From Bacteroidetes bacterium 2013_40CM_41_45 (GTDB lineage Bacteria > Bacteroidota > Bacteroidia > AKYH767-A > 2013-40CM-41-45): a stretch of DNA of 64,000 bases. The notes under the pieces are model-generated. The model made no database searches, had not been told where the DNA came from, and saw only the letters and a list, made by a program, of their open reading frames with translations. The stretch spans positions 533,887-597,886 of the forward strand of contig NGFH01000002.1 of the NCBI GenBank assembly GCA_002215675.1, in the 5' to 3' direction. The position numbers were made by a program, and so were the translations under genes. Shown here piece by piece: positions 46,450 to 54,701 of the stretch (positions are counted from its first letter, which is position 1; the number at the start of each line of letters is the position of its first letter).

Positions 46450-47610
46450 TTAACCTTCCATCCAGGAAAGATGGTAGTTGTCGTTCATTATTTTTATAGC
46501 ATCCTCTGTAAGCCATAGCGGACGGAATGTATCAACCATAACAGCAAGCTCCTTTGTCTCTTTAGCGCCTAAGCTTTTTTCTACCGTGCCGGGATGAGGT
46601 CCATGAGGAATTCCGCCCGGGTGCAGCGTTATCATTCCTTTGGTAACATGCTTGCGGCTCATAAAGTCACCATCAACATAATACAATACTTCATCGCTGT
46701 CTACGTTGCTGTGATTATAAGGAACAGGGATTGAAAGCGGATGATAGTCGAACATTCTCGGAACAAAAGAGCAAATAACAAAGTTGTTTGCTTCAAATGT
46801 CTGATGAATAGGAGGAGGCATGTGCACCCTGCCGGTGATAGGTTCAAAATCGTGGATGGAAAATATAAACGGGTAATGATAGCCGTCCCAGCCAATGGCA
46901 TCGAACGGATGTGTGGCGTAAACGTAATCGTACAACATTCCCTGCTTCTTAATCAGGATTCTGAAATCACCTTTTTCATCATAGGTTTTTAAGTCAGCGG
47001 GTTTTTTAATATCACGGTCGCAGTACGGAGAATGCTCAAGAAGCTGCCCGTATTCATTTCGGTAGCGCTTGCATGTTTCAACAGCACTGAATGATTCCAT
47101 TATAAGCAGGCGATTTTCAGGGGAATTAAAATGAATTTTATAAATCGTTCCGCGGGGAATTACAACATAATCGCCATACGAAAAAGGAAGCGAACCGTAA
47201 ATGGTATCAACTCTTCCGCTGCCGACATGAACAAAAATAACTTCATCGGCATCGGCATTTTTGTAAAAATAATCTTCCGTTGATTTTTTAGGGGCGGCAA
47301 GTGAAAGATGCACATCATTGTTTACTAAAACCGGTTTCCGGCTTTCGAGATAATCATCAACAGGCGCAATATTGAATCCTTCAAAGCTTTCGTGCTTCAT
47401 GTGCCGCTGGTATGCAATCTTTGGCTCTACGGATTTGCCCTTGCCGGCTTTTTTTATCAGGGTTGGAGGATAAGAATGGTAGATAAGAGAATAAACGCTT
47501 GAAAAACCATGAGTAGATACAAGCTCTTCAGCATAAAGCGAACCATCGGGCTTGCGGAACTGTGTGTGGCGCTTGGGAGGAATTTTACCGAGAGAAAAAT
47601 AATGTGGCAT
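46450..47610 (-). CDS. hmgA: Homogentisate 1,2-dioxygenase
   Basis: A 386-aa iron dioxygenase that opens the ring of homogentisate in tyrosine/phenylalanine degradation. Marks include the start MPHYFSLGKIPPKRHTQFRKPDG, VIPRGTIYKI in the cupin core, and the C-terminal ITLHPGGIPHGPHPG with iron/substrate His residues. I chose the ATG at 47610 because it matches the family N-terminus; the longer frame adds 29 residues of non-homologous sequence. It stands alone here without the other tyrosine catabolic genes. Confidence 0.93.
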   Translation of the reverse strand: MPHYFSLGKIPPKRHTQFRKPDGSLYAEELVSTHGFSSVYSLIYHSYPPTLIKKAGKGKSVEPKIAYQRHMKHESFEGFNIAPVDDYLESRKPVLVNNDVHLSLAAPKKSTEDYFYKNADADEVIFVHVGSGRVDTIYGSLPFSYGDYVVIPRGTIYKIHFNSPENRLLIMESFSAVETCKRYRNEYGQLLEHSPYCDRDIKKPADLKTYDEKGDFRILIKKQGMLYDYVYATHPFDAIGWDGYHYPFIFSIHDFEPITGRVHMPPPIHQTFEANNFVICSFVPRMFDYHPLSIPVPYNHSNVDSDEVLYYVDGDFMSRKHVTKGMITLHPGGIPHGPHPGTVEKSLGAKETKELAVMVDTFRPLWLTEDAIKIMNDNYHLSWMEG

Positions 47611-47684
47611 CGTTACTAATTTAAATGTCAAAGTTAAATAATAATTCGGGAGGATTTCATTAATGCTTTGGCATGAGGACATAA

Positions 47685-47715
47685 AAAAAGAGTCCACCTT
47701 AAGCGGACTCTTTTT
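47685..47715 (-). terminator. Terminator of the T9SS protein at 47.7 kb
   Basis: AAAAAGAGTCC and GGACTCTTTTT pair perfectly around a 9-nt loop, with A and T runs at the ends. It lies 18 nt beyond the stop of the minus-strand T9SS gene and before the homogentisate dioxygenase gene. Confidence 0.87.
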
Positions 47716-47732
47716 ATCAGGAGAAAAAATAT

Positions 47733-48704
47733 TTATTTGGTAACTGACATCCGCCTTGTGAGCGAAACGCCATTGGAAGTAAGGGAATAGAAATATATTC
47801 CCGAATTCAATGAGCCGGAACCAAGAATAAAATTGTAGTTGCCTGCAGTTTTGAAGCCAAGTTCTTTGGTTATTACCTTTCTGCCTGTAATGTCAACAAC
47901 ATCAATAGAAACATTTCCCGCTTTTTTAATCGAATATGAAATGCTTGTCTGGTTATTGAAAGGATTCGGGAAATTCTGGGATAAAGAAAAGTTTTCGGTT
48001 GAATATTGCAGGTCATTAATTCCAACGCCAAAGGTCATCGTTGGGAAAATTCCGAGTGCCACATCAAGCCGCCACGTGTTGGCAGTGCCGTCATTAAAGG
48101 AATGAAACGTGTTATCGTTCCATTGCTCAAATGTGTAGTTAACAGCATCGGGAAAGTCGCCTGATATACCCGGAGCATCTGCCGTCGGGTCATGGGTAGT
48201 AATCATTCCAACCGTATCGCCTGCTGCATAGGTGAATGAAAAGCCTGCCCAGAATTTTCCGCTAGCCGGTATGGCAACGGAAGAGGGAAGCACAGCGTTT
48301 ACATTGTAATAGACCGTATCCAGGGCTGTTGTAATCTGGTTATATCCTGATGCCGTAGTATCCATGCTCGAATACAATACCGGCACCGAGCCCAGAATTG
48401 CTCCCGGCGCTCCTGCATTGTCAGCCCAAATAGTAGCTGTTATAAAACTTGCGGAATCTCCCTCTACCCACGGCATCCACATTAAAATGCCGGTTATAAT
48501 TCCGGGGCCGGTAACTCCGTAATTAGCATCAAACAATTGCAATTTAGCTTTGTCGCCATATTCATTCTGGCCTGCAACAAATCCCTGCCCGCTGCTATAA
48601 AAGGTCGGGATTCCCTGGAAATGTATGGTCAGCGTATCATTAACCTGGGCACGTAGCGCGAAAGAAATAATGACCAATAAAATTGTTGTATAAATTTTTT
48701 TCAT
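47733..48704 (-). CDS. Secreted protein with T9SS type A sorting domain
   Basis: A 323-aa exported protein. The signal peptide ends near ALRAQ (residue 20). A beta-rich domain (about 22-225, with VNDTLTIHFQGIPTFYSSGQGF) contains no catalytic motif I recognise. The end carries a classical sorting domain: NFSLSQNFPNPFNNQTSISYSIKKAG, VVDITGRKV, and GIYFYSLTSNGVSLTRRMSVTK at the C-terminus. It will be attached to the surface or released by the type IX system. Function unknown. Confidence 0.85.
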   Translation of the reverse strand: MKKIYTTILLVIISFALRAQVNDTLTIHFQGIPTFYSSGQGFVAGQNEYGDKAKLQLFDANYGVTGPGIITGILMWMPWVEGDSASFITATIWADNAGAPGAILGSVPVLYSSMDTTASGYNQITTALDTVYYNVNAVLPSSVAIPASGKFWAGFSFTYAAGDTVGMITTHDPTADAPGISGDFPDAVNYTFEQWNDNTFHSFNDGTANTWRLDVALGIFPTMTFGVGINDLQYSTENFSLSQNFPNPFNNQTSISYSIKKAGNVSIDVVDITGRKVITKELGFKTAGNYNFILGSGSLNSGIYFYSLTSNGVSLTRRMSVTK

Positions 48705-48776
48705 AGTAAATAAGTTTTAAGAGTGTAAAATTAAAAAAAATCTGATGAAAATTAAACCAATTAAATTCTATACAAT

Positions 48777-51170
48777 TTATTCTTTAACAAAATAGTTGTT
48801 AATACTTTTATTTCCGGCTGTAATTCTGCAGAAATATAATCCGCGGGCTAAATTTTTCAACTCAATATTTTCCCGGCCGGAAGAAGATATGGTTTGCTTT
48901 TCAAAAACTTTTTTTCCAAGCACATTATATATTTCTATCGTAGCGGGCGAATGTGAAGTCAGAGTATAGCGAATGCTGAATTCTCCATTATTAGGATTCG
49001 GATAGATTACGAATTCCAAAGACGAAGCAATAGAAGGAACATCTGTGAATACAAGCGAATCAATAACCTGGAATTTATCAAAACCCGCTTCTACCAGGTG
49101 ACCGGGCAAAGCATCTGCTGCACGCACTATTAATTGCATGGTGGAAGAGGGAGTTATGTAATCAGCAATATGGAAAAACCTTTCTATCCAGGAAGAATTA
49201 CCCGGAGAGTTTGCCAAAACGGTTTCGAGCGTTACCGTTTGGGTTCCATTGGTTAAATAAATGTTGAGTGAATCATTGGGACTACCCGCACCCCCATCAT
49301 TAAAAAACCAGCGCGAATAAAAAAGATATGGCGAAGAAACAGAAGCGGCATTAAAAACCGGCGAAGTGAGAAGGGTTGCTCCGCCATCAACATCATCAGC
49401 AGAAACATTTGTGCTGGAGTTACCGGTAACAAATGCTTCGGTAGAACAATCGCCCGTAACATCCGCACCCGGGTTCGCCGGTGTGGTGTTATACAATGTT
49501 CCAAGCGGAACTGCTCTTACCCAATTGCCGGTGGTAGCATTTCCGCTTTCGGTCCATCCCCAGTCCCACGTAAAGTCGTCATAAATTCCGGCATCAAGAG
49601 AAATTACTATAGGCGAACTTGCCTGGGTAAGATAGAAATTATTCATGCAACTCGTTACCCATCCCCATTTTCCGGCAATCACTTCATAGCTGCCGGCAAA
49701 TATTCCGGGAATGGTAAAGTTGCCGTTGCTATCGGCAATAGTATCGAGTGTGAAATCAACATCGCTGAATCGTACGTTGGCAAATGGAATTCCCTGGCTG
49801 GTAGCCGCATCAATTACATGGCCTGTATAAACAAACGGAGTAAGAGGAACCAACTGAACATTCAATGTATCGGTATTGCCGGGAGTGAATGAAATATTAT
49901 TGATGACTTTAGTGATATACCCTGGACGTGAAAACTGCGCGCTGTAGGTTCCGGGAACGCCTATCCCTGTCTGGTAAAAGCCCGCGAGGTTTGCCGTTTC
50001 ATTTATCTGTGTAGTAAGAATGCTTACTGCTGCATTCGCAATGGGAGCGGTGGTAATAGAATCAGTAACATTACCCAGAATATAGCATGCTGCCACGTAG
50101 GTAGGAGTTAAAACATAAAGGCCATTGTCGATATCTGAAGCAACGATGGTTCCTGACGGAAGAAAAGGATATACACCCCAACATCCGTTAAATCCGCCTC
50201 CGCTTCCCTGCGGATAGGTATCGTACCATCCCACATTAACCATGTTAGCCGGGTTGGTAACATCGGTAATAACTATCCCGTCTTTGTACCATGATGTAAC
50301 AGCATAATCCCTCCCGTTTTTGTTTATGATATGTGTGTTGTGCACAATAGAACCCGAGCCCGGATTCTGCGATTGTACCTGGTCGAGCAGAGTAACGTTT
50401 GAAAGATTGGTTATATCATAGGCGGCGAGCCAGGAGTTATTCACTTCATCGGTAGTAAAGCAATAGCTGTCCGAAGCGGTATTAAGCCATGTGTTATGTG
50501 TAAACGCTCCGGGTGTTTGCCACGATTGCAATACGGTGGGAGTTGCCGGGTTTGTCACATCAATCACGGAACATTCCCCGGTATAAATTCTTCCCGCATA
50601 CACCCGGTTGTTCCTTACGTAACCGTCATGTACATAATCGGCATTGTAACGGCCCAGGTAAACAGGGCTCGTGGGGGATGAAATATCTGCAATAACAATT
50701 CCTCCCACGCCAATATTGCTTCCATATAAATAAGCCTTGCCTGCATCAATATGCAATGCATGAATGGTATTAAGCTGGGTGCCGTTAATGACGGGCTGCC
50801 AGTTAGTCACGGGGAGATTAGTGCCGGGAAGATTTCTCAAATCAATTATCTGCAAGCCGCCACCGCCTTCAGAAGTAACATAAGCATAGCGTCCCCATGT
50901 TTTTATTTCCTTCCATTCATTTTGCGGGCCGGGAACCAGGATTACCTGGAAAGGAGAATTGGGATTGGTAACATTAACGATTGACATTCCGCTTGCAGCG
51001 CCTACCAAGGCATATTCATTTCCTACAGTGTCTACAAATCCGCAAATGTTAGCAAGCGTCTGACCCGGGTAAGGCAGCGTTGCCCCAAGAGTAATGTTAT
51101 AATTTTGCGCTGATGCAATGCCTGTGTACACGACAAGCAAAGCAGCCATAGAGAGTATTTTTTTAATCAT
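48777..51170 (-). CDS. Choice-of-anchor B family surface protein with T9SS sorting domain
   Basis: A 797-aa exported protein. After the signal peptide (GIASAQ) comes a choice-of-anchor B / LVIVD-type beta-propeller (about 23-365). Repeating units such as SIVNVTNPNSP, LQIIDLRNLP and SVIDVTNPATP are visible. Two carboxypeptidase regulatory-like modules follow (about 368-530), then a jelly-roll-like domain. The C-terminus is a T9SS sorting domain (VIYPNPNNGEFSIRY ... GLYFCRITAGNKSINNYFVKE). Similar proteins are large surface adhesins or scaffolds of unknown target. Confidence 0.88.
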   Translation of the reverse strand: MIKKILSMAALLVVYTGIASAQNYNITLGATLPYPGQTLANICGFVDTVGNEYALVGAASGMSIVNVTNPNSPFQVILVPGPQNEWKEIKTWGRYAYVTSEGGGGLQIIDLRNLPGTNLPVTNWQPVINGTQLNTIHALHIDAGKAYLYGSNIGVGGIVIADISSPTSPVYLGRYNADYVHDGYVRNNRVYAGRIYTGECSVIDVTNPATPTVLQSWQTPGAFTHNTWLNTASDSYCFTTDEVNNSWLAAYDITNLSNVTLLDQVQSQNPGSGSIVHNTHIINKNGRDYAVTSWYKDGIVITDVTNPANMVNVGWYDTYPQGSGGGFNGCWGVYPFLPSGTIVASDIDNGLYVLTPTYVAACYILGNVTDSITTAPIANAAVSILTTQINETANLAGFYQTGIGVPGTYSAQFSRPGYITKVINNISFTPGNTDTLNVQLVPLTPFVYTGHVIDAATSQGIPFANVRFSDVDFTLDTIADSNGNFTIPGIFAGSYEVIAGKWGWVTSCMNNFYLTQASSPIVISLDAGIYDDFTWDWGWTESGNATTGNWVRAVPLGTLYNTTPANPGADVTGDCSTEAFVTGNSSTNVSADDVDGGATLLTSPVFNAASVSSPYLFYSRWFFNDGGAGSPNDSLNIYLTNGTQTVTLETVLANSPGNSSWIERFFHIADYITPSSTMQLIVRAADALPGHLVEAGFDKFQVIDSLVFTDVPSIASSLEFVIYPNPNNGEFSIRYTLTSHSPATIEIYNVLGKKVFEKQTISSSGRENIELKNLARGLYFCRITAGNKSINNYFVKE

Positions 51171-51299
51171 AAGATGGAGTTATCAGGATGAAGGATAATT
51201 TTTGTGAGCAACAAATTACGTAAATTTTATTACTTGAAATTCAGGGAGTAGCAAAATCATGCTACAATCCGATATTTTAGCGCAGAAATCAAAATTAGC

Positions 51300-51824
51300 A
51301 TGCCTTCCTGGACAGACCTCGTTATTGTATGCATACTCATCTTTTCCCTCTGGCGCGGCTGGCGCAACGGATTCATTTATGAGCTTGCCGTGCTTTGCGC
51401 CTTCTTCACCGGGCTTTACGCCGCGTTTAAGTTTGCGTGGTTTGCCAGGGAAAAAATAAGCGATTGGTTTAATATGAGTCACCAGGGCGCAGCAGAAATT
51501 TCTTTCTTTGTTATGTTTGTGCTTGTGTTTGTTGCTACTATCCTTCTTGGACGACTGTTCAGCTCTCTGGTGAACGTTACACCCTTTGGCATTTTCAACC
51601 GGATACTCGGTGCACTCTTTGCTTTTATGCGCTATGCATTGGTACTTTCTCTTTTATTTTGGTTTATGGCGGATACAAAAGGAAAATATAAACTGATTCC
51701 CCAGGCAGAATCAGAAAAATCAAAACTAATTTCACCGCTTGCTAAAATTGCTCCTGCTGTTCTGCCAACTCTTAATAAGATTCAGAAAGAAGTAAAAGAA
51801 AATATCTCCAACTCTAAACTTTAA
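51300..51824 (+). CDS. CvpA family membrane protein
   Basis: A 174-aa inner-membrane protein with about four helices. The start PSWTDLVIVCILIFSLWRGWRNGFIYEL is the CvpA signature. Named after colicin V production, the family's true function is uncertain (envelope homeostasis). The last codons and stop lie inside a heptad array, so the extreme C-terminus (NSKL) may be repeat-derived. Confidence 0.87.
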   Translation: MPSWTDLVIVCILIFSLWRGWRNGFIYELAVLCAFFTGLYAAFKFAWFAREKISDWFNMSHQGAAEISFFVMFVLVFVATILLGRLFSSLVNVTPFGIFNRILGALFAFMRYALVLSLLFWFMADTKGKYKLIPQAESEKSKLISPLAKIAPAVLPTLNKIQKEVKENISNSKL

Positions 51825-51847
51825 ACCCTAACCCGAAACCTCAAACC
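51813..51847. repeat. Tandem heptad array overlapping the cvpA stop
   Basis: Five units run with an exact 7-nt period: TCTAAAC, TTTAAAC, CCTAACC, CGAAACC, TCAAACC. The array begins in the last codons of the CvpA gene, contains its stop, and ends 4 nt before the start codon of the next gene. Confidence 0.75.
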
Positions 51848-51851
51848 ATTC

Positions 51852-52385
51852 ATGACCAACCTTGGCATCGGCTCGCGCGTCCGTCATCCCGAACATGGAG
51901 ACGGAGTTATTATCCAGGTAAAACCGGAAACTTATTACATCACATTCATTACTTCAGGCATGAGGGAAATCTCCCGCTCTTTCGATAAGATTGAAATCAT
52001 TGATGCGGCTGAACCCGATACCGACCTTGTTAGTTTGGCTGAAGTGGAACAATTGTTCACCAAGCTTCTGCGAAAATTTTCAGACATCCAGGAAACCGTT
52101 GAACTTGCACCAAAATGGAAAGGCGGAATGGTGATTTTAAAACCCGGAGATACCGGTTTGAAACCGAAAGAAATTCCATTAGATAATTTTTTCGGGAAAG
52201 TTATTATGCTTCGCGACCGGCTGCGCGTGCTGGAGCAGCATATCAATGCTAATAAAAATTTAAGTGATGAAGAAAAAATAAATCTGCAGCAGTACATTAC
52301 ACGTTGTTATGGCTCGCTTACAACTTTCAACGTACTCTTTAAATATACTACCGATTATTTTGTAGGGGAGAAGGGAAAAGAATAA
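51852..52385 (+). CDS. Conserved hypothetical protein with N-terminal Tudor-like segment
   Basis: A 177-aa cytoplasmic protein. The first 50 residues (GIGSRVRHPEHGDGVIIQVKPETYYITFI, then EISRSFDKIEII) resemble the small beta-barrel seen at the C-terminus of UvrD/PcrA helicases, where GxRVxHxxFGxGxV is typical. The rest is helical (LAEVEQLFTKLLRKFSD, LRDRLRVLEQHINANKNLSDEEK). It ends 3 nt before dapD, so the two are probably co-transcribed. Function unknown. Confidence 0.7.
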   Translation: MTNLGIGSRVRHPEHGDGVIIQVKPETYYITFITSGMREISRSFDKIEIIDAAEPDTDLVSLAEVEQLFTKLLRKFSDIQETVELAPKWKGGMVILKPGDTGLKPKEIPLDNFFGKVIMLRDRLRVLEQHINANKNLSDEEKINLQQYITRCYGSLTTFNVLFKYTTDYFVGEKGKE

Positions 52386-52388
52386 CGT

Positions 52389-53198
52389 ATGGAATCCCTG
52401 AGACAAAAAATAACTTCTGCCTGGACTGATTCTTCTCTCGTTGAAGCAGCGCGGAAAGAAATTCTTCAAACCATTGAACTCCTTGACAAGGGCGAGCTTC
52501 GAGTTGCAGAACGGGTGAATGACGAATGGAAAGTTAACGAGTGGGTGAAACAGGCGGTGCTGCTGTACTTCCGCATCATGAAAATGCAGACGATGGAATA
52601 TGGCCCGCTGGAATTTCATGATAAGATTCCGTTGAAGAAAAATTATGCTTCACTTAATGTCCGGGTTGTCCCACATGCTGTTGCGCGTTACGGTTCTTAC
52701 CTCGCGCCCGGGGTAATTATGATGCCTTCGTATGTTAACATCGGTGCGTATGTGGATGAACAAACAATGGTTGACACATGGGCGACCGTGGGCTCGTGCG
52801 CGCAAATCGGCAAGCGTGTACATCTGAGCGGTGGTGTAGGAATCGGTGGTGTTCTGGAGCCGGTGCAGGCATCACCTGTCATTGTTGAAGATGATTGTTT
52901 CATTGGTTCACGTTGCATTATTGTTGAAGGCGTTCGCGTTTGTGAACAAGCCGTGCTTGGGGCAGGAGTGGTGCTGACTTCTTCCACAAAAATTATTGAT
53001 GTAAGCGGCAGCCAACCTGTAGAAACGAAGGGAAAAATTCCTCCCCGGTCTGTGGTTATTCCGGGAAGTATTCCAAAAAAATTTCCCGCAGGAGAATATC
53101 AGGTTCCATGCGCGTTGATTATTGGAGAAAGGAAAGAAAGCACGGATAAAAAAACTTCGCTCAATGATGCGCTTAGGGATTTTGCTGTTTCTATTTAA
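52389..53198 (+). CDS. dapD: Tetrahydrodipicolinate N-succinyltransferase DapD
   Basis: A 269-aa enzyme of the succinylase route to meso-diaminopimelate and lysine. The N-terminal helical domain is followed by a left-handed beta-helix of hexapeptide repeats (VIMMPSYVNIGAYVDEQTMVDTWATVGSCAQIGKRVHLSGGVGIGG) and a C-terminal part with EDDCFIGSRCIIVEGV. Family length is about 270. It supplies the amino acid that the MurE in this window is predicted to use. Confidence 0.95.
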   Translation: MESLRQKITSAWTDSSLVEAARKEILQTIELLDKGELRVAERVNDEWKVNEWVKQAVLLYFRIMKMQTMEYGPLEFHDKIPLKKNYASLNVRVVPHAVARYGSYLAPGVIMMPSYVNIGAYVDEQTMVDTWATVGSCAQIGKRVHLSGGVGIGGVLEPVQASPVIVEDDCFIGSRCIIVEGVRVCEQAVLGAGVVLTSSTKIIDVSGSQPVETKGKIPPRSVVIPGSIPKKFPAGEYQVPCALIIGERKESTDKKTSLNDALRDFAVSI

Positions 53199-53210
53199 AG
53201 GGCGAATAAA

Positions 53211-53231
53211 TGACTAATGACCAATGCCCAA
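53211..53231. repeat. Tandem heptad array (TGACYAA) that provides a start codon
   Basis: Three units (TGACTAA, TGACCAA, TGCCCAA) lie 12 nt after the dapD stop. The ATG used for the following glycosyltransferase begins at 53224, within the array. It is the same heptamer family as the arrays at 8.9 and 14.9 kb. Confidence 0.7.
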
Positions 53232-54249
53232 TGACTTTTCCGGCTTGAAATTTCTCGTCATACAAACTGCTTTTATAGGTGATGTCATACTGGCGACAGC
53301 GCTGGTTGAAAAACTTCATTCCACTTTTCCCGGTTCACAAATTGATATGTTGGTGCGGAGCGGTAATGAATCATTGCTTCAAAATAATCCTCATATAAGG
53401 CAAATCATTACCTGGAATAAAAAACAAAATAAAGTCAGTAATCTTTTCAAGATCATAGTATCTGTAAAGAGAGAAAAATACGATGCAGTAATTAATACTC
53501 ATCGGTTCTTTTCCAGCGGGTTGATAACTACGTTTTCAAGCGCTAAAGAAAAAATCGGTTTCAAAAAAAATCCATTATCAATTTTTTTTTCCAAGAGGAC
53601 AGAGCATTCTTTAAAGGGCATACATGAAATTGAACGCAATCAAAAACTCATCGCACACCTGACGGATGAAAAGCCCTCTATGCCGCGAATGTATCCTTCT
53701 GCCGCGGATGATGAGGCCACACTAAAATTCAAAACCGATGCACAGGGAAACAGAATCAAATATATCTGCATGGCTCCCGCATCCGTTTGGTTTACCAAAC
53801 AGTTTCCAAAAGAAAAATGGATTGAGTTTATTAAATTAATTCCGGAAGACATTACCGTTTACCTGCTTGGCGCTGCATCCGATTTTGATTTATGTGAGCG
53901 CGTCAAACAACAAACGATACACAACAAGAGGCAAACAACAAATCTTGCCGGAAAATTATCCCTCCTTCAAACCGCTTCTCTTATGCGCGATGCACAGATG
54001 AATTACAGCAACGATTCAGCGCCATTGCACATAGCATCTGCCATGAATGCACCTGTGACAGCAATTTTTTGTTCAACAGTTCCGCAATTTGGCTTCGGGC
54101 CTTTGTCAGAAAAATCTTTTGTGACGGAAATAAAATATAAACTCTACTGCCGCCCCTGCGGGCTGCATGGATATCGTGAATGCCCCGAAGGTCATTTCAA
54201 ATGCGCATTGGAAATTGATGTAAATGATTTACCGAGAACGCTTGCTTGA
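53224..54249 (+). CDS. Glycosyltransferase family 9 (heptosyltransferase-like)
   Basis: A 341-aa GT9 enzyme, likely transferring heptose or a related sugar to LPS or lipooligosaccharide core on the cytoplasmic face. Marks are LVIQTAFIGDVILATALVEKLHSTFP at the start, CMAPASVWFTKQFPKEKW in the middle, and NYSNDSAPLHIASAMNAPVTAIF near the C-terminus. The ATG lies in a heptad array. A TTG at 53245 (giving LKFLVIQT) would match the usual family start better. A second heptad array lies inside the gene, coding an Asn/Gln/Thr/Lys-rich loop near residues 227-240. Confidence 0.88.
   Translation: MPNDFSGLKFLVIQTAFIGDVILATALVEKLHSTFPGSQIDMLVRSGNESLLQNNPHIRQIITWNKKQNKVSNLFKIIVSVKREKYDAVINTHRFFSSGLITTFSSAKEKIGFKKNPLSIFFSKRTEHSLKGIHEIERNQKLIAHLTDEKPSMPRMYPSAADDEATLKFKTDAQGNRIKYICMAPASVWFTKQFPKEKWIEFIKLIPEDITVYLLGAASDFDLCERVKQQTIHNKRQTTNLAGKLSLLQTASLMRDAQMNYSNDSAPLHIASAMNAPVTAIFCSTVPQFGFGPLSEKSFVTEIKYKLYCRPCGLHGYRECPEGHFKCALEIDVNDLPRTLA
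53904..53945. repeat. Heptad array inside the GT9 coding sequence
   Basis: Six units of the CAAACAA type (CAAACAA, CAAACGA, TACACAA, CAAGAGG, CAAACAA, CAAATCT) run with an exact 7-nt period. Six heptads equal 42 nt, so the frame is kept. They code a polar loop (QQTIHNKRQTT) just before LAGKLSLL, a place where GT9 proteins vary. Confidence 0.65.
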
Positions 54250-54254
54250 ATCAA

Positions 54255-54701
54255 TTAACGTTTGTGTTCACGCATTTCCCGTCTCGCATCTTTCAGCTTT
54301 AAATCCTCGCGTTTATCGTGGAATTTTTTTCCCCGTGCTAATGCAATTTCAAGCTTGGCATAGCCGCGTTCATTGATAAAAAGTTTTACGGGGATAATAG
54401 TTAACCCTTTCACTTTCACTTTCTGGTTCAGCTTGTATAATTCTTTTTTCGTAAGCAAAAGTTTTCGCTGGCGTTTCGGCTCATGGTTATTGTAGCTGCC
54501 TTCCTTGTATTCTGATACATGCATATTTTTTACCCACAATTCTCCGTTCTCAAAAATGCAGTATGCATCGGACAGGTTTGCTTTTGCATCGCGGATGGAT
54601 TTTATTTCGGTTCCCGTAAGCTGAATCCCTGCAACATAATTTTCGAGCAGGTGAAATTCAAAACCGGCTTTTTTATTTTTAATAGCTTGAACTTCTTTCA
54701 T
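54255..54701 (-). CDS. smpB: SsrA-binding protein SmpB
   Basis: A 148-aa trans-translation factor that brings tmRNA to stalled ribosomes. The OB-fold core includes [40 protein letters not shown], and the C-terminal tail is basic ([25 protein letters not shown]). Its ATG overlaps the stop of the Nramp-UspA gene by four bases (ATGA), so it may be translated from the metal-homeostasis transcript. No ssrA gene is visible in the window. Confidence 0.95.
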   Translation of the reverse strand: MKEVQAIKNKKAGFEFHLLENYVAGIQLTGTEIKSIRDAKANLSDAYCIFENGELWVKNMHVSEYKEGSYNNHEPKRQRKLLLTKKELYKLNQKVKVKGLTIIPVKLFINERGYAKLEIALARGKKFHDKREDLKLKDARREMREHKR

